This document shows positions 38,119 through 48,345 of a stretch of 64,000 nt of DNA, piece after piece (within the stretch, counting starts at the first letter, position 1; each line of letters opens with the position of its first letter). The notes below the pieces were generated by a model. The model made no database searches and had not been told where the DNA came from. It was given only the letters and a program-made list of their open reading frames with translations. Location: positions 62,001 through 126,000 of the forward strand of contig CAMBFI010000003.1 in assembly GCA_945865935.1 (NCBI GenBank), given 5' to 3'. The stretch is from Bordetella parapertussis (GTDB lineage: Bacteria; Pseudomonadota; Gammaproteobacteria; Burkholderiales; Burkholderiaceae_B). The translations under genes and the position numbers were made by a program.

Positions 38119-39000
38119 TCATGCAGCGACGACGTCCGCCGCTTGGTTTGTCATGATCGCCATCAGACGAGCGAGCTCTTCGCGCAACTGGCGGCGATCG
38201 AGCACCATATCGATCGCACCTTTTTGCTGCAAGAACTCTGATCGCTGAAAGCCTTCGGGAAGTTTTTCACGCACGGTTTGTTCGATCACACGCGGACCGG
38301 CAAAACCAATCAACGCCTTGGGCTCGCCAATCACTACATCGCCCATGAAGGCGAAGCTTGCTGAGACGCCACCCATGGTTGGATCGGTCAGCACACTGAT
38401 GAAGGGAAGTTTTGCTTGGGCTAATTGAACAAGCATTGCATTGGTTTTCGCCATCTGCATCAAAGAGAACAAACTCTCTTGCATACGCGCGCCGCCCGAG
38501 GCTGCAACGCAAATAAACGGCACACGCTGTTTGATTGCAGCTTGCACTCCTTGCACAAAGCGCTCGCCAACAACTGAACCCATCGAGCCGCCCATGAATT
38601 CAAATTCGAAACATGCCAGCACGCAGGGAACACTGCGGATTGCGCCACTCACGACAACTAGGGCATCCGTCTCGCCGGTTTGACGTACCGCTTCTTGGAC
38701 ACGCTCAGGGTATTTGCGCGAATCTTTAAATTTAAGCGGATCCATCGACCGTGTATTGGATCCGATTTCTACGCGGCCTTCGATGTCCAGCAAAGATTCG
38801 ATGCGCGCACGAGAGCCCAAGCGCATGTGATGATCACACTTAGGACATACATGCAGGTTCGCTGCCAGATCCTCGTTGTAGAGGACAGACTCGCAAGAGG
38901 GGCACTTGACCCACAGCCCCTCAGGGACACGTTTAGTGGTCGTTTCCGGCGTTTGTGTTTTATTGATACGCGGCGGAATGAGTTTACCAAGCCAGCTCAT
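38119..39000 (-). CDS. accD: acetyl-CoA carboxylase carboxyltransferase beta subunit
   Basis: 293 residues; with AccA it transfers CO2 from biotin to acetyl-CoA. An N-terminal zinc finger ([14 protein letters not shown], then CPKCDHH) is followed by the carboxyltransferase domain ([21 protein letters not shown], written FICVAASG here, and [20 protein letters not shown]). The ATG at 39000 ([12 protein letters not shown]) replaces the longer frame to 39069, which would overlap trpA extensively. The start overlaps the trpA stop by 4 bp. Confidence 0.97.
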   Translation of the reverse strand: MSWLGKLIPPRINKTQTPETTTKRVPEGLWVKCPSCESVLYNEDLAANLHVCPKCDHHMRLGSRARIESLLDIEGRVEIGSNTRSMDPLKFKDSRKYPERVQEAVRQTGETDALVVVSGAIRSVPCVLACFEFEFMGGSMGSVVGERFVQGVQAAIKQRVPFICVAASGGARMQESLFSLMQMAKTNAMLVQLAQAKLPFISVLTDPTMGGVSASFAFMGDVVIGEPKALIGFAGPRVIEQTVREKLPEGFQRSEFLQQKGAIDMVLDRRQLREELARLMAIMTNQAADVVAA

Positions 39001-39866
39001 TTTGTTTGTCCAGCGTCTTGCGGTGCGGTGCGTGCCCCGTTCATCGCCTGACGAATATGTCCGAGCCAATCTGCGCCTGCAGTGATAGCAGCCTGAGATT
39101 GTTCAGCGACCGGCAAACCTGCACAAGCCTTTGTCATAGTGTCAATCAACTTACTACCAATCACGACCGCATCAGCCACCAAACTAATGCGCTGTGCGCT
39201 CTGTGCATCACTGATACCAAAACCCACACCGACTGGCAAAGAGACATGCTTGCGGATTCCCTTGAGTCGGCTCGCGACATCAGTGGTATCCAAATTGCCG
39301 GCGCCCGTGACGCCATTGAGTGACACATAGTAGACATAACCACGCGCGATCTTGCCAACAGCCTGGATGCGCGCCTCAGTCGAGGTAGGCGCCAACAAAA
39401 AGATCGGCGCAATGTGATGCTTGCCTAACAGAGTGAGAAAGTCGCCGATTTCCTCGGGCGGATAATCCACTGTCAACAAACCATCCACACCGGCGAGCTC
39501 TGCTTGCTCAGCGAACGCTTGTTGCCCAATATTTTCAATGGGATTGGCATAACCCATTAGGACGATAGGCGTAACCGTATCCTGCTTGCGAAATTCGGCC
39601 ACCATCGCCAACACATGCTTGAGTCCAATTCCTTGCGCAATCGCATGCTCCGCGGCACGCTGAATGACCGGGCCATCCGCCATCGGATCGGAGAAGGGAA
39701 TGCCGAGTTCGATCACATCCGCACCGGCTTTCACCAAGGCGTGCATCAAGGGCACCGTCGTTGCAGGCAAAGGATTACCCGCAGCAATGTAGGGGATTAG
39801 CGCCGCCCGCTTGTCTTGGGCGGCACGCGCAAACGCTGCGGCAATGCGATCAATAGGTGTGGCCAT
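38997..39866 (-). CDS. trpA: tryptophan synthase alpha chain
   Basis: 289 residues; cleaves indole-3-glycerol phosphate. Catalytic Glu53 and Asp64 lie in [16 protein letters not shown], and [13 protein letters not shown] and the phosphate-binding VVIGSKLI follow. It lies 27 bp after trpB and overlaps accD, the trpBA-accD order usual in betaproteobacteria. The C-terminal tail after residue 265 is a little longer than in E. coli TrpA (268). Confidence 0.97.
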   Translation of the reverse strand: MATPIDRIAAAFARAAQDKRAALIPYIAAGNPLPATTVPLMHALVKAGADVIELGIPFSDPMADGPVIQRAAEHAIAQGIGLKHVLAMVAEFRKQDTVTPIVLMGYANPIENIGQQAFAEQAELAGVDGLLTVDYPPEEIGDFLTLLGKHHIAPIFLLAPTSTEARIQAVGKIARGYVYYVSLNGVTGAGNLDTTDVASRLKGIRKHVSLPVGVGFGISDAQSAQRISLVADAVVIGSKLIDTMTKACAGLPVAEQSQAAITAGADWLGHIRQAMNGARTAPQDAGQTK

Positions 39867-39893
39867 GTGTTGTATTCAAACCTTTCAAACTTT

Positions 39894-41093
39894 TTAAAGC
39901 ACCATGCCTGCGCGCTGTGCGACGGTGTTGATATCTTTATCGCCGCGTCCGGACAGATTGATCAAAATCACCTTGTCCTTGGACAGCGTCGGGGCAAGCT
40001 TTGCAGCGTAGGCAAGCGCATGTGAGGTTTCAAGCGCAGGGATAATGCCCTCGATCTGGCAGCAGTGATGAAAGCTCGCGAGCGCCTCATCGTCTGTCAC
40101 GCTTTCATAGGTCGCGCGGCCACTGTCTTTGAGCCAAGAGTGCTCGGGACCAACACCTGGATAATCCAGACCCGCAGACACAGAGTGCGTTTCGCGGACT
40201 TGACCATTCTCGTCCTGTAAGACGTAGGTGCGATTGCCATGCAACACACCCACTCGGCCATGCATCAACGACGCAGAGTGCTTACCCGTTGCGATCCCCT
40301 CACCTGCGGCTTCAACGCCAACAAGTTTGGTGTTCTCGTAGGGAATGTAGGGGTGGAAAATACCCATGGCATTTGAGCCGCCACCGACACACGCCAACAC
40401 GTAATCAGGCTGACGGCCGGCGTACAAGGGCATTTGCTCAATGGACTCTTTACCAATCACCGAATGGAAGTTACGGACCATCATCGGATATGGGTGAGGG
40501 CCGGCCACGGTGCCGATAATGTAGAACGTGTTGTCAACGTTGGTCACCCAATCACGCATCGCCTCGTTGAGCGCGTCTTTGAGCGTGCGGGAACCCGATT
40601 CGACGGGGACCACGGTCGCTCCGAGCAACTTCATTCTGAACACATTGGGCGACTGGCGTTTGACATCATCAATGCCCATGTACACCACACACTCCATCCC
40701 GTAGCGCGCACAGACTGTTGCCGTCGCCACGCCGTGCTGGCCCGCACCGGTTTCAGCGATGATGCGTTTTTTACCCATGCGCCGCGCCAACAAAGCCTGA
40801 CCGAGGCTGTTATTGATTTTGTGGGCACCCGTGTGGTTTAAGTCTTCGCGCTTGAACCAAATTTGCGCGCCCCCGAGCTCTTCGGACCAACGCCGCGCGT
40901 GATAGACCGGCGTGGGGCGACCCACAAAGTGCTTAAGTTCGTATTCAAATTCAGCCAGAAAGTCTGGATCATTACGGTATTTGTCGTAAGACAGACGCAA
41001 TTCTTCAATCGCCTGCATCAGTGTCTCGGCGGCAAACACACCACCATAGGGACCAAAATGTCCTTTTGCGTCGGGGAAGTCGTAGGGTTTCAA
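39894..41093 (-). CDS. trpB: tryptophan synthase beta chain
   Basis: 399-residue PLP enzyme joining indole and serine. The PLP lysine is Lys92 in [18 protein letters not shown], and the phosphate loop [10 protein letters not shown] is intact. The start is TTG at 41093 with GGAG 8 nt upstream ([20 protein letters not shown]). trpF, commonly the preceding gene, is absent; relA lies 155 bp upstream on the same strand. No trp leader peptide or attenuator was recognised in the gap. Confidence 0.96.
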   Translation of the reverse strand: MKPYDFPDAKGHFGPYGGVFAAETLMQAIEELRLSYDKYRNDPDFLAEFEYELKHFVGRPTPVYHARRWSEELGGAQIWFKREDLNHTGAHKINNSLGQALLARRMGKKRIIAETGAGQHGVATATVCARYGMECVVYMGIDDVKRQSPNVFRMKLLGATVVPVESGSRTLKDALNEAMRDWVTNVDNTFYIIGTVAGPHPYPMMVRNFHSVIGKESIEQMPLYAGRQPDYVLACVGGGSNAMGIFHPYIPYENTKLVGVEAAGEGIATGKHSASLMHGRVGVLHGNRTYVLQDENGQVRETHSVSAGLDYPGVGPEHSWLKDSGRATYESVTDDEALASFHHCCQIEGIIPALETSHALAYAAKLAPTLSKDKVILINLSGRGDKDINTVAQRAGMVL

Positions 41094-41248
41094 GACCGTA
41101 TCTCCGGGGCGAACCGCCCTGCGCGAGCAACAATATGCCCAGCATCAGCGTCTAGCGATTCAAACAGCTTGATTTTAGCAGTGTGTGCTGTGAAAAAACG
41201 CGCAAAATCCCTTAAAACTCAAGTGTCCCGATTGTTACAAGTCTAAAT

Positions 41249-43474
41249 TCACCGGCGATGTGCCGTGAGAACACCCGTCACCTCTTTAAGCGCGGACAAC
41301 GCACGCTGCAACTCAGCGCCGTCGTGCACCTCCACTGTAAACGCCATATAGGCCATCAAAGCCTTACTTTGCGTGTTCACAGCAATCACATTCAGCCGCA
41401 GGCGCGCAAATACCTCAGAGAGATCACGCAGCAAGCCAGAGCGATCCTGGGCCTGAACGCTTAGGTCTACCGGATAGACTGTCCCGACCACGTTACCCCC
41501 CCAAGCCACTTCGATCACCCGTTCGGGTTGCCGCGCCGCCAGGGCCGAGAAACTCGCACAGTCCGCGCGGTGAATCGATACACCCCGCCCACGGGTCACA
41601 AAGCCAGTAATTTGGTCTGGGGGAGCTGGGCGGCAACAGCGCGCCAGCTGGGTCATCAAAGACCCCACGCCGACCACGAGCACCCCACTCTTTCCGGTCT
41701 GTGTTGCGCTTTCAGCGCGCGCGCTGTGCGACACCAGGGATTCAGGACGTAGCTCTTGCTCGGGGACGGCTGGCTGAAACACCGTGTCAATTTGGCGAAG
41801 ACTAAATTCTTCCTTGGCAGCCGCCACATAGAGATCTTCGGCATGCGCAAAACCCAATTGCTGAGCAAGCTGCTGCAGGTTCACAGCCGTTTTACCGAGG
41901 CGTTGAAGCTCTTTTTCGACCAGTGCCTGGCCCTGTACGGTACGTTGTTGTAACTCGATTGCATTGAACCAAGCACGCACCTTGGCGCGTGCTCTTGGGC
42001 TCGCAAGGAACCCCAATTGCAGGTTCAACCAGTCCCGCGAGGGGCCACCGGACTTTGTCGTGACGATCTCGATCGTCTGTCCCGTTTGTAGCTGCGTTTG
42101 CAAGGGCACCATCTGCCCATCAATGCGCGCGCCGCGGCAACGGTGACCCAAATCCGTGTGCAAGTGGTAAGCAAAATCTACGGGCGTCGCGCCTGCAGGC
42201 AACTCAATGACGCGGGCTTGCGGGGACAAGACATAGATACGTTCTTCAGCCTGACGTTGCGCAAGGGCAGTGGCCGTGCTGGTTGACCGATTGCCCGCCT
42301 CGGTGTTCCAGGCAAGCAGTTGTCGCATCCAGGCGAGCTGCTTGTCGTACTCTGATGCACTTGAGGTGGCGGGCGCTTGACCACCTTTGACGCCCCCCTC
42401 TTTGTAACGCCAGTGCGCAGCCATCCCATATTCAGCAAACTCGTGCATGGACTGTGTGCGGATTTGTACCTCGAAGGGACGCCCAGCCTCGTCTGCAACA
42501 ACGGTATGCAAAGATCGGTAACCATTGGGCTTAGGGCGCGAGATATAGTCGTCGAACTCATCGGAGACCGGCACCCACCGCTCATGCACCAAGCCTAACG
42601 CGGTATAACAGTCTCGCTCGTTTTGCACAATGATACGCAAGGCACGCACATCAAACAGCTTTGAAAAATCCAAATGCTTCAGTCGCATCTTGTTGTAGAT
42701 ACTGTAGATGTGTTTGGGCCTTCCACTGACCTGCGCTACAACACCTAATTTACGCAGGGTAGTATTCAATTCTTCGACCGCGCGCGCGATAAAGGCTTCA
42801 CGCTCAACACGTTTTTCTTCGAGTAGACGAGCGATTTCTTTGTAGCGTGTCGGGTCAGTAAAGCGAAAGGCCAGATCCTCCATTTCCCACTTGATTTGCC
42901 AAATGCCTAAACGGTTCGCCAACGGGGTGTAAAGATCAAGTGTCTCAGTGGCGAGCAAGGGATCACAGGCGACTTTACTCGAGGCATGCCAGCGCAAGGT
43001 CTGCAATCTGGACGCCAGTCGAATCAACACAATGCGCAAATCAGCGGCCATCGCTAACAGCATCTTGCGCAACATTTCTTTTTGCGCCGTCGCATCGACT
43101 GCGGTGTCGCTCGCCCCTTTGGCGATCGAACCTAGCCGCAACAAGGCACGTGTGCCCTGCACTAAGCGGGCCACTTCCGCCGAGCTAGGAGCAGTCGGCG
43201 CAACAGGGCTGGACGCACGCTGCGGCTCGGCGGCCGGCTCCTCTGGCACGCCGATGAGTAAAGCGGCACAGCGCGTCGCCGCATCGGCCCGCATATCCGA
43301 CAAAATCTGGGCTGAACCCAGCGCGTGTTCGATATGGGTCTCGCCCACCGCATTGTGCAGTGTGGCGAGACGCGCCCACGCCCACCTTGCTGTCTGACGC
43401 AGCTGCTCCTGATCGTCTGGGGTTAAACCCGCGACCAGGGGCTCGAGCGCAGAATCGGTGAGCTGCGTAAGCAA
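41249..43474 (-). CDS. relA: (p)ppGpp synthetase RelA
   Basis: 741 residues; makes (p)ppGpp on starved ribosomes. The N-terminal hydrolase-like domain is degenerate: no HD motif is seen where SpoT has one. The synthetase domain is complete (GRPKHIYSIYNKM, FDVRALRIIVQ, SRPKNGYRSLH-like with SRPKPNGYRSLHTVV). Then come TGS (VIELPAGATPVDFAYHLH) and a C-terminal ACT domain. So it is a monofunctional RelA, not a bifunctional SpoT. The apparent start is TTG at 43474, 9 bp after the ridA-like stop, with no clear ribosome site. Confidence 0.93.
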   Translation of the reverse strand: MLTQLTDSALEPLVAGLTPDDQEQLRQTARWAWARLATLHNAVGETHIEHALGSAQILSDMRADAATRCAALLIGVPEEPAAEPQRASSPVAPTAPSSAEVARLVQGTRALLRLGSIAKGASDTAVDATAQKEMLRKMLLAMAADLRIVLIRLASRLQTLRWHASSKVACDPLLATETLDLYTPLANRLGIWQIKWEMEDLAFRFTDPTRYKEIARLLEEKRVEREAFIARAVEELNTTLRKLGVVAQVSGRPKHIYSIYNKMRLKHLDFSKLFDVRALRIIVQNERDCYTALGLVHERWVPVSDEFDDYISRPKPNGYRSLHTVVADEAGRPFEVQIRTQSMHEFAEYGMAAHWRYKEGGVKGGQAPATSSASEYDKQLAWMRQLLAWNTEAGNRSTSTATALAQRQAEERIYVLSPQARVIELPAGATPVDFAYHLHTDLGHRCRGARIDGQMVPLQTQLQTGQTIEIVTTKSGGPSRDWLNLQLGFLASPRARAKVRAWFNAIELQQRTVQGQALVEKELQRLGKTAVNLQQLAQQLGFAHAEDLYVAAAKEEFSLRQIDTVFQPAVPEQELRPESLVSHSARAESATQTGKSGVLVVGVGSLMTQLARCCRPAPPDQITGFVTRGRGVSIHRADCASFSALAARQPERVIEVAWGGNVVGTVYPVDLSVQAQDRSGLLRDLSEVFARLRLNVIAVNTQSKALMAYMAFTVEVHDGAELQRALSALKEVTGVLTAHRR

Positions 43475-43483
43475 AATAGCAAG

Positions 43484-43834
43484 TTAAATCGCGGCAGTCA
43501 CCACGATTTCAACTTTGTAGTCCGCACTTGCCAAGCGCGCTTCAATCGTGGCGCGCGGAGGGGCATGACCATCCGCCACCCAAGCGTCCCACGCTTTGTT
43601 CATACCGTCGAACTCTTTCATGTTGGCCACGAAAATCTGGGCCATCAAGATCTTGGTCTTGTCCGAGCCAGCCGTTGCCAGCAATTTATCAATGACCGCC
43701 AAAATTTGGGTCGTCTGACCCGTGATGTCTTGGGTCGTATCGTCAGCCACCTGGCCTGCCAGGTAGGCAACACCATTGTGGACGGCCATATCTGAAAGGC
43801 GCTTACCGACGTTTACACGGGTGATCTTGCTCAT
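43484..43834 (-). CDS. RidA/YjgF-family protein
   Basis: 116 residues of the RidA (YER057c/UK114) family. RidA itself deaminates reactive enamines and imines; the arginine for substrate carboxylate is likely the Arg in APPRATIEARLASADYKVEI, at the place where RidA has Arg105. VHNGVAYLAGQV and ILMAQIFVANMKEFDGMNKA are family segments. The subgroup with this N-terminus (MSKITRVNVGKRLSD) is usually not RidA proper, so activity is uncertain. The start has AAGGAA upstream. It lies between pncB and relA. Confidence 0.88.
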   Translation of the reverse strand: MSKITRVNVGKRLSDMAVHNGVAYLAGQVADDTTQDITGQTTQILAVIDKLLATAGSDKTKILMAQIFVANMKEFDGMNKAWDAWVADGHAPPRATIEARLASADYKVEIVVTAAI

Positions 43835-43852
43835 ATTGATTCCTTTGGTTAA

Positions 43853-45028
43853 TCAGGCGGGTGGCAACTCAAACACCTGACGCAAATACGTCAGATAGGC
43901 TTTGTCGTCGCACATGGTTTTTTCAGGCGCATCCGACACTTTGGCGACAGGCTGACCGTTGCAGCGGATCATTTTCATCACGACTTGTAGGGGTTCGTAC
44001 CCTAAATCGTTGGTGAGATTGGTTCCAATACCGAAGGCTGTTCGACAGCGTCCGGCAAACCTGCGGGTCAGCTCAATCGCAAGTGGAAATGTTAACGCAT
44101 CCGAAAAAATCAGGGTCTTGGCGCGCGGATCCACGCGGTTCGCCTCGTAGTGCGCAATCATGCGTTCTCCCCACTCAAAGGGATCTCCCGAATCGTGACG
44201 CGCGCCATCAAATAATTTGCAGAAGTACATATCGAAATCGCGCAAAAAAGCGTTCATGCCATACACGTCTGACAGCGCGATCCCCAAATCCCCACGGTAC
44301 TCTTTCGCCCACATCTCAAAGGCATACACCTGCGAATCACGCAAGCGCGGACCGAGCGCCTGACACGCCTGCAGGTACTCGTGCGCCATCGTGCCTAGGG
44401 GCAACACACCATGACGCATCGCCAGCCACACGTTACTGGTCCCGGCGAAATGCTCTCCCATCTGCGCCTTCATGGTGGTCAAGACTTCCTCGTGCCAGAC
44501 TTGCGAAAACCTGCGCCGTGTCCCGTATTCGGCTACCCGGAACTCGCTCAAGTCGTTCGCCTCGAGCACCAGCTTCATCTTGTTTTGTAAGCGGGCACGA
44601 CCCTCCGCCCAGTTTGGCTCCTGGCAGGTTCGCCGAAAGTACACCTCATTGACGATCGCCAGCACGGGGATTTCAAACAAGATTGTGTGCAGCCAGGAAC
44701 CCTTGACGGAAATCGCGATTTCGCCCGGGCCCTCGCCCTCAGACACCGTGATACATTTTTCTGGCAGATGAAACAGCCCGAGGAAGTCGATGAAATCGCT
44801 CTTGATAAAGCGCAGGCTACCCAAATAGGCGAGCTCAGCCTCAGAGAAGCGTAACTGGCACAGATTATGGATCTCGGCGCGTATCTCATCCAGATGAGGC
44901 CTGAGATCCACACCCTGGTTGCGACACTTATAACGATATTCGGCCTGCGCCGCAGGAAAATGATGCAACACCACCTGCATCATGGTGAATTTGTAGAGAT
45001 CCGTATCGAGCAATGACTTAATAATCAT
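43853..45028 (-). CDS. pncB: nicotinate phosphoribosyltransferase
   Basis: 391 residues; converts nicotinate to NaMN in NAD salvage. The N-terminus ([19 protein letters not shown]), the EYGTRRRFS motif with the phosphorylated-His region nearby, [22 protein letters not shown], and [21 protein letters not shown] are all diagnostic of PncB. It is divergent from fdxA across a 165-bp gap; ridA-like and relA follow on the same strand. Confidence 0.96.
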   Translation of the reverse strand: MIIKSLLDTDLYKFTMMQVVLHHFPAAQAEYRYKCRNQGVDLRPHLDEIRAEIHNLCQLRFSEAELAYLGSLRFIKSDFIDFLGLFHLPEKCITVSEGEGPGEIAISVKGSWLHTILFEIPVLAIVNEVYFRRTCQEPNWAEGRARLQNKMKLVLEANDLSEFRVAEYGTRRRFSQVWHEEVLTTMKAQMGEHFAGTSNVWLAMRHGVLPLGTMAHEYLQACQALGPRLRDSQVYAFEMWAKEYRGDLGIALSDVYGMNAFLRDFDMYFCKLFDGARHDSGDPFEWGERMIAHYEANRVDPRAKTLIFSDALTFPLAIELTRRFAGRCRTAFGIGTNLTNDLGYEPLQVVMKMIRCNGQPVAKVSDAPEKTMCDDKAYLTYLRQVFELPPA

Positions 45029-45193
45029 GTCTGTGCCTAGAGTATTTCCAAAACCTTAGCACAAGCACTTTCGTTATCAGGGATATCCCGAGCCTGACGC
45101 GCAAGATTGGTTAAACTACGTATTCATTCGATTCACTGGCTCAAAAATAGTGCCCGCCCGATCGCTTTCATAACCTCCCTTCTGGTGGAACCC

Positions 45194-45517
45194 ATGACTC
45201 ACGTCGTGACTGAAAACTGTATCAAGTGCAAATTTACGGATTGCGTCGACGTATGTCCCGTCGATTGCTTCCGTGAGGGCCCTAACTTCCTGGTCATCGA
45301 CCCTGACGAATGTATTGACTGTGCGGTGTGTATTCCGGAATGTCCGGCCAATGCCATTTTTGCCGAAGAAGATGTTCCCCAAGACCAAATGAAATTCATC
45401 GCACTGAACGCCGAATTATCACCAAAGTTCGACAGCATCAGCCGCTCTAAAAAGCCGCTACCCGATGCCGACGACTGGAATGGCAAACCAGACAAACTGC
45501 AGCATCTTGAGCGCTAA
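45194..45517 (+). CDS. fdxA: 7Fe ferredoxin FdxA
   Basis: 107-residue ferredoxin with one [3Fe-4S] and one [4Fe-4S] cluster. The cysteine pattern [20 protein letters not shown] and [17 protein letters not shown] matches the Azotobacter FdI/FdxA type, as does the C-terminal extension. The ATG at 45194 (MTHVVTENC) is the family start; the frame is open from 45107. fpr overlaps its 3' end, forming a ferredoxin-reductase pair. Confidence 0.95.
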   Translation: MTHVVTENCIKCKFTDCVDVCPVDCFREGPNFLVIDPDECIDCAVCIPECPANAIFAEEDVPQDQMKFIALNAELSPKFDSISRSKKPLPDADDWNGKPDKLQHLER

Positions 45518-46328
45518 ATACACACCACAGACGGTTCTAGCTAAGACCGTCTGGCTAAGCGATAAATTATTTTCGCTCAAGGTCAGCCGCGATCCAGCCT
45601 TTCATTTTGCGCCTGGTCAATTCGCTCGGCTAGGCCTGTCTATTGGCGCCGCAGACAACCTGACACCCAATGAGTGGCGCGCCTACTCGATGGTCTCGCA
45701 CCCCTCTGAGGACGCACTCGAATTTTTCTCGGTGGTCGTACCCGACGGTAAGTTCAGCCCAACACTTGCCTCGCTTGCCCCAGGCGACACGCTCTGGATC
45801 AACAAGACCGTCTTTGGCTTTCTCACGCTCGACCAATTTGCCGATGGTGATGACCTGTGGTTGGTGTCTACCGGCACCGGGCTCTCGGCCTACATTTCGA
45901 TGCTGCGTGAAGCGAGCACATGGCTGCGCTTTAAACGGATTGTGGTGCTCCACGGAGTGCGACACGCCGGCGAATTAGCCTACCGCGACGAGCTGTTGCA
46001 CCTGCAAAACCAACACAGCGCTCTGGGCGAGCGCACGGACAAGGCAGCGCTGGTGTATCTCCCCGTGACGAGCCAAGAGCCCCTGAAGCCCGAGCTTTCC
46101 CCTGCGATCACACTGCAGCACCTCTCTGCCAACCGACTCACCACACTGCTGGCCCGTGGAGAGCTCGAAGAGCGCACCGGCATCACCCTAGATCCTGAGC
46201 GCTCCCGCATCATGCTCTGCGGCAACCCCGCTATGGTCACCGAGATGCGCACGCTACTGGCAGAACGCGGGTTTGCCGCCGGTCGCCGGGGGGTTGCGGG
46301 CAACCTTGCGGTAGAAAACTACTGGTAA
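45480..46328 (+). CDS. fpr: ferredoxin/flavodoxin-NADP+ reductase
   Basis: 282 residues from the ATG at 45480. The FAD motif is [15 protein letters not shown] (RAYS box) and the NADP-binding part is [16 protein letters not shown]. The [16 protein letters not shown] segment and the C-terminal VENYW are typical; many Fpr end in VEKYW-like residues. Electrons flow between NADPH and the neighbouring ferredoxin. The start overlaps fdxA by 38 bp; a TTG at 45507 ([10 protein letters not shown]) would leave an 11-bp overlap and is a fair alternative. Confidence 0.93.
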   Translation: MANQTNCSILSAKYTPQTVLAKTVWLSDKLFSLKVSRDPAFHFAPGQFARLGLSIGAADNLTPNEWRAYSMVSHPSEDALEFFSVVVPDGKFSPTLASLAPGDTLWINKTVFGFLTLDQFADGDDLWLVSTGTGLSAYISMLREASTWLRFKRIVVLHGVRHAGELAYRDELLHLQNQHSALGERTDKAALVYLPVTSQEPLKPELSPAITLQHLSANRLTTLLARGELEERTGITLDPERSRIMLCGNPAMVTEMRTLLAERGFAAGRRGVAGNLAVENYW

Positions 46329-46346
46329 GCATTCGGCAACACTAAG

Positions 46347-46424
46347 AGAAGCACCATAGGTAGTCTAATACTAGGTGTTAGCCCCCATATGGTGTGTTTC
46401 TGCAGGCAAAGTCGTGGTGCTTCT
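46347..46424. repeat. long-range inverted repeat upstream of phaZ
   Basis: AGAAGCACCA (46347-46356) and TGGTGCTTCT (46415-46424) are perfect 10-bp complements 58 nt apart. Between them are a small hairpin (TAGT-CTAAT-ACTA, 46361-46373) and the palindrome CCATATGG (46385-46392). It resembles a multi-branch RNA or a regulatory region more than a simple terminator, as no T-run follows. It lies between fpr and phaZ. Confidence 0.5.
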
Positions 46425-46432
46425 GCTACATT

Positions 46433-46449
46433 TTGCTGCACAACAGCAA
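46433..46449. promoter_or_regulatory. possible PhaR operator upstream of phaZ
   Basis: TTGCTG-CACAA-CAGCAA, followed at once by TTGCTGC. TGC/GCA-rich dyads of this kind are bound by PhaR repressors of polyhydroxyalkanoate granule genes in other proteobacteria. The assignment rests only on composition and on the phaZ gene 78 bp downstream. Confidence 0.4.
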
Positions 46450-46456
46450 TTGCTGC

Positions 46457-46500
46457 TCCTAATTCGATAGCTCGACGTCAAGAAGGCGTCATAATTAGGA
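46457..46500 (+). promoter_or_regulatory. dyad containing the AGGAGG upstream of phaZ
   Basis: TCCTAATT (46457-46464) and AATTAGGA (46493-46500) enclose GACG / CGTC (46474-46477, 46487-46490). The 3' arm overlaps the AGGAGG at 46497-46502, which lies 24 nt before the phaZ ATG. A hairpin here could hide a ribosome-loading site or be an operator. Confidence 0.45.
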
Positions 46501-46526
46501 GGTCTTGACTAATTTTGGAACTGCAC

Positions 46527-47753
46527 ATGCTTTATCAACTTCATGAAATGCACCGTGCCATGATGTCGCCCCTCACGCACTTTACTGAGCTGGGCTCCAA
46601 ATTGTTCTCACACCCAGCCAGCCCTCTCGCCTACACACCGATGGCGAGACAAATGGCGGCTGGGTATGAATTTATTCATCGCCTCGGAAAAAAATACGAA
46701 AAACCAAGCTGGGGTTTAACAACCACAGAGGTGAACGGCAAACATGTTGGCGTCACGATCGAGACCGATCTGAGTCTGCCGTTTTGTAACTTGATTCATT
46801 TCAAGCGCGACGTATCTGACAAACAGCGCAAGACGGATCCAACGCTCTTGGTGCTCGCGCCCATGTCGGGACACCACGCCACACTCTTGCGCGACACTGT
46901 GCGTGCGCTGCTCCCAAACCATGAAGTCTACGTATCCGACTGGATCGATGCACGCATGGTTCCGCTGGCCGACGGAAAGTTTGGGCTCAATGACTATGTG
47001 CTTTACATCCATCAGTTTCTCGAGCACCTCGGGCCAGATGTGCACCTGATGTCTGTCTGTCAGCCGACTGTGCCGGCGCTGGCCGCCGTATCGCTCATGG
47101 CTACGAACAAAAATCCTTGCTTGCCTCGCAGCATGGTGATGATGGGCGGCCCAATCGATCCACGTTGCTCACCCACACAAGTCAACCGTCTGGCTACAAC
47201 AAAGCCGTTTGAATGGTTCGAAGAAAAACTGATTCACGCCGTGCCTGCGCAATACCCGGGTGTGGGTCGTCTCGTTTACCCAGGCTTCCTACAACACGCC
47301 GGCTTTCTGTCAATGAATCCAGATCGCCATGCCAAAGCACACTACGATTTTTATCTTGATTTGCTGCGCGGCGACGAGGACGATGCTGACGCACACCGCC
47401 GCTTCTATAACGAATACAACGCAGTGCTCGACATGTCGGCCGATTTTTACCTGGACACCATTCGCACTGTTTTCCAAGACTTCGATTTGCCCAACGGCAC
47501 CTGGGTGATTGATGGTCAGCTCGTCAAGCCGTCTGATATCAAGTCGGTTGCGCTGTTCACGATTGAAGGCGAGCTCGACGACATTTCAGGCGAGGGTCAA
47601 ACCCGCGCTGCGCAGGATTTGTGCTCGGGCATTCCTGCGAAACGCAAACAACACTACACCGCCCCCGACTGCGGACACTACGGGATTTTTTCGGGCCGTC
47701 GTTGGCGCACAACGATCTGTCCGAAGATTGCCGAGTTCGTGCGTAGCGCTTAA
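46527..47753 (+). CDS. phaZ: intracellular polyhydroxyalkanoate depolymerase
   Basis: 408 residues. Matches the intracellular PHB depolymerases of Ralstonia and relatives: N-terminus [16 protein letters not shown] and no signal peptide. The nucleophile appears to be Cys178 in [16 protein letters not shown], in place of a lipase-box serine. The C-terminal ends with [13 protein letters not shown]. It mobilises stored polyhydroxybutyrate. The ATG at 46527 was chosen; a TTG at 46515 would add four residues and lies closer to AGGAGG. No phaC, phaA or phaB is nearby. Confidence 0.93.
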   Translation: MLYQLHEMHRAMMSPLTHFTELGSKLFSHPASPLAYTPMARQMAAGYEFIHRLGKKYEKPSWGLTTTEVNGKHVGVTIETDLSLPFCNLIHFKRDVSDKQRKTDPTLLVLAPMSGHHATLLRDTVRALLPNHEVYVSDWIDARMVPLADGKFGLNDYVLYIHQFLEHLGPDVHLMSVCQPTVPALAAVSLMATNKNPCLPRSMVMMGGPIDPRCSPTQVNRLATTKPFEWFEEKLIHAVPAQYPGVGRLVYPGFLQHAGFLSMNPDRHAKAHYDFYLDLLRGDEDDADAHRRFYNEYNAVLDMSADFYLDTIRTVFQDFDLPNGTWVIDGQLVKPSDIKSVALFTIEGELDDISGEGQTRAAQDLCSGIPAKRKQHYTAPDCGHYGIFSGRRWRTTICPKIAEFVRSA

Positions 47754-47760
47754 GTGCGCC

Positions 47761-48345
47761 ATGCTTGCTCAACGCATCAACGACCTGCTGCCGCAGACCC
47801 AATGCACGAAATGCGGGTATGCAGGCTGCGCGCCTTACGCCGAAGCCATCGCCTCGGGGCTTGCCCCGATTAATCGCTGCCCTCCTGGTGGCGAGCAAGG
47901 CATTTCTGCCCTCGCCACGCTTTTGCATACCGAAGCGCTACTGCTCGACGAAACGTGTGGCCAGCACGTGCCGCTGCAAGTTGCTGTGATTGACGAGCAA
48001 TACTGCATCGGCTGCACACTTTGCATACAGGCCTGCCCTGTGGATGCCATTGTGGGCGCATCCAAGCTTATGCACACGGTGTTGACACAAGAATGCACAG
48101 GCTGCGATCTCTGTGTGGCGCCCTGTCCCGTGGACTGCATTGAGATGGTCACCGTAGCGCCTGTGCGCGCGTGGACACGGAGCGATGCGCAGGCTTCCCG
48201 TCAGCGCTTTGAGGCACGCAATGCGCGTCTCGCTCGTCCATCGCAGGAGCCGCCAACACAAGAAACCGCATCAGATATTGGCAACGCTGTGGCCCAAGCG
48301 CTTGCCAAAGCGCGCGCGCGACGAGCCGCCAGCAGGACCTCATGA
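47761..48345 (+). CDS. rnfB: RnfB-like iron-sulfur protein without membrane anchor
   Basis: 194 residues. It starts directly with the RnfB [4Fe-4S] domain ([20 protein letters not shown] and [11 protein letters not shown]). Two ferredoxin-type clusters follow ([20 protein letters not shown] and [19 protein letters not shown]). The N-terminal transmembrane helix that anchors E. coli RnfB/RsxB is missing, and no in-frame upstream start could supply it, because phaZ occupies the sequence. No other rnf genes are present. The C-terminus is an Ala/Arg-rich helix. nth follows with a 4-bp overlap, echoing the rnf-nth linkage of E. coli. Its partner is unknown. Confidence 0.9.
   Translation: MLAQRINDLLPQTQCTKCGYAGCAPYAEAIASGLAPINRCPPGGEQGISALATLLHTEALLLDETCGQHVPLQVAVIDEQYCIGCTLCIQACPVDAIVGASKLMHTVLTQECTGCDLCVAPCPVDCIEMVTVAPVRAWTRSDAQASRQRFEARNARLARPSQEPPTQETASDIGNAVAQALAKARARRAASRTS

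Noticed and set aside
46347-46424. Possible tRNA in the fpr-phaZ gap
   Set aside because: The closing stem is 10 bp, there is no T-loop GTTCRA-type sequence, no anticodon arm of correct size and no CCA context.
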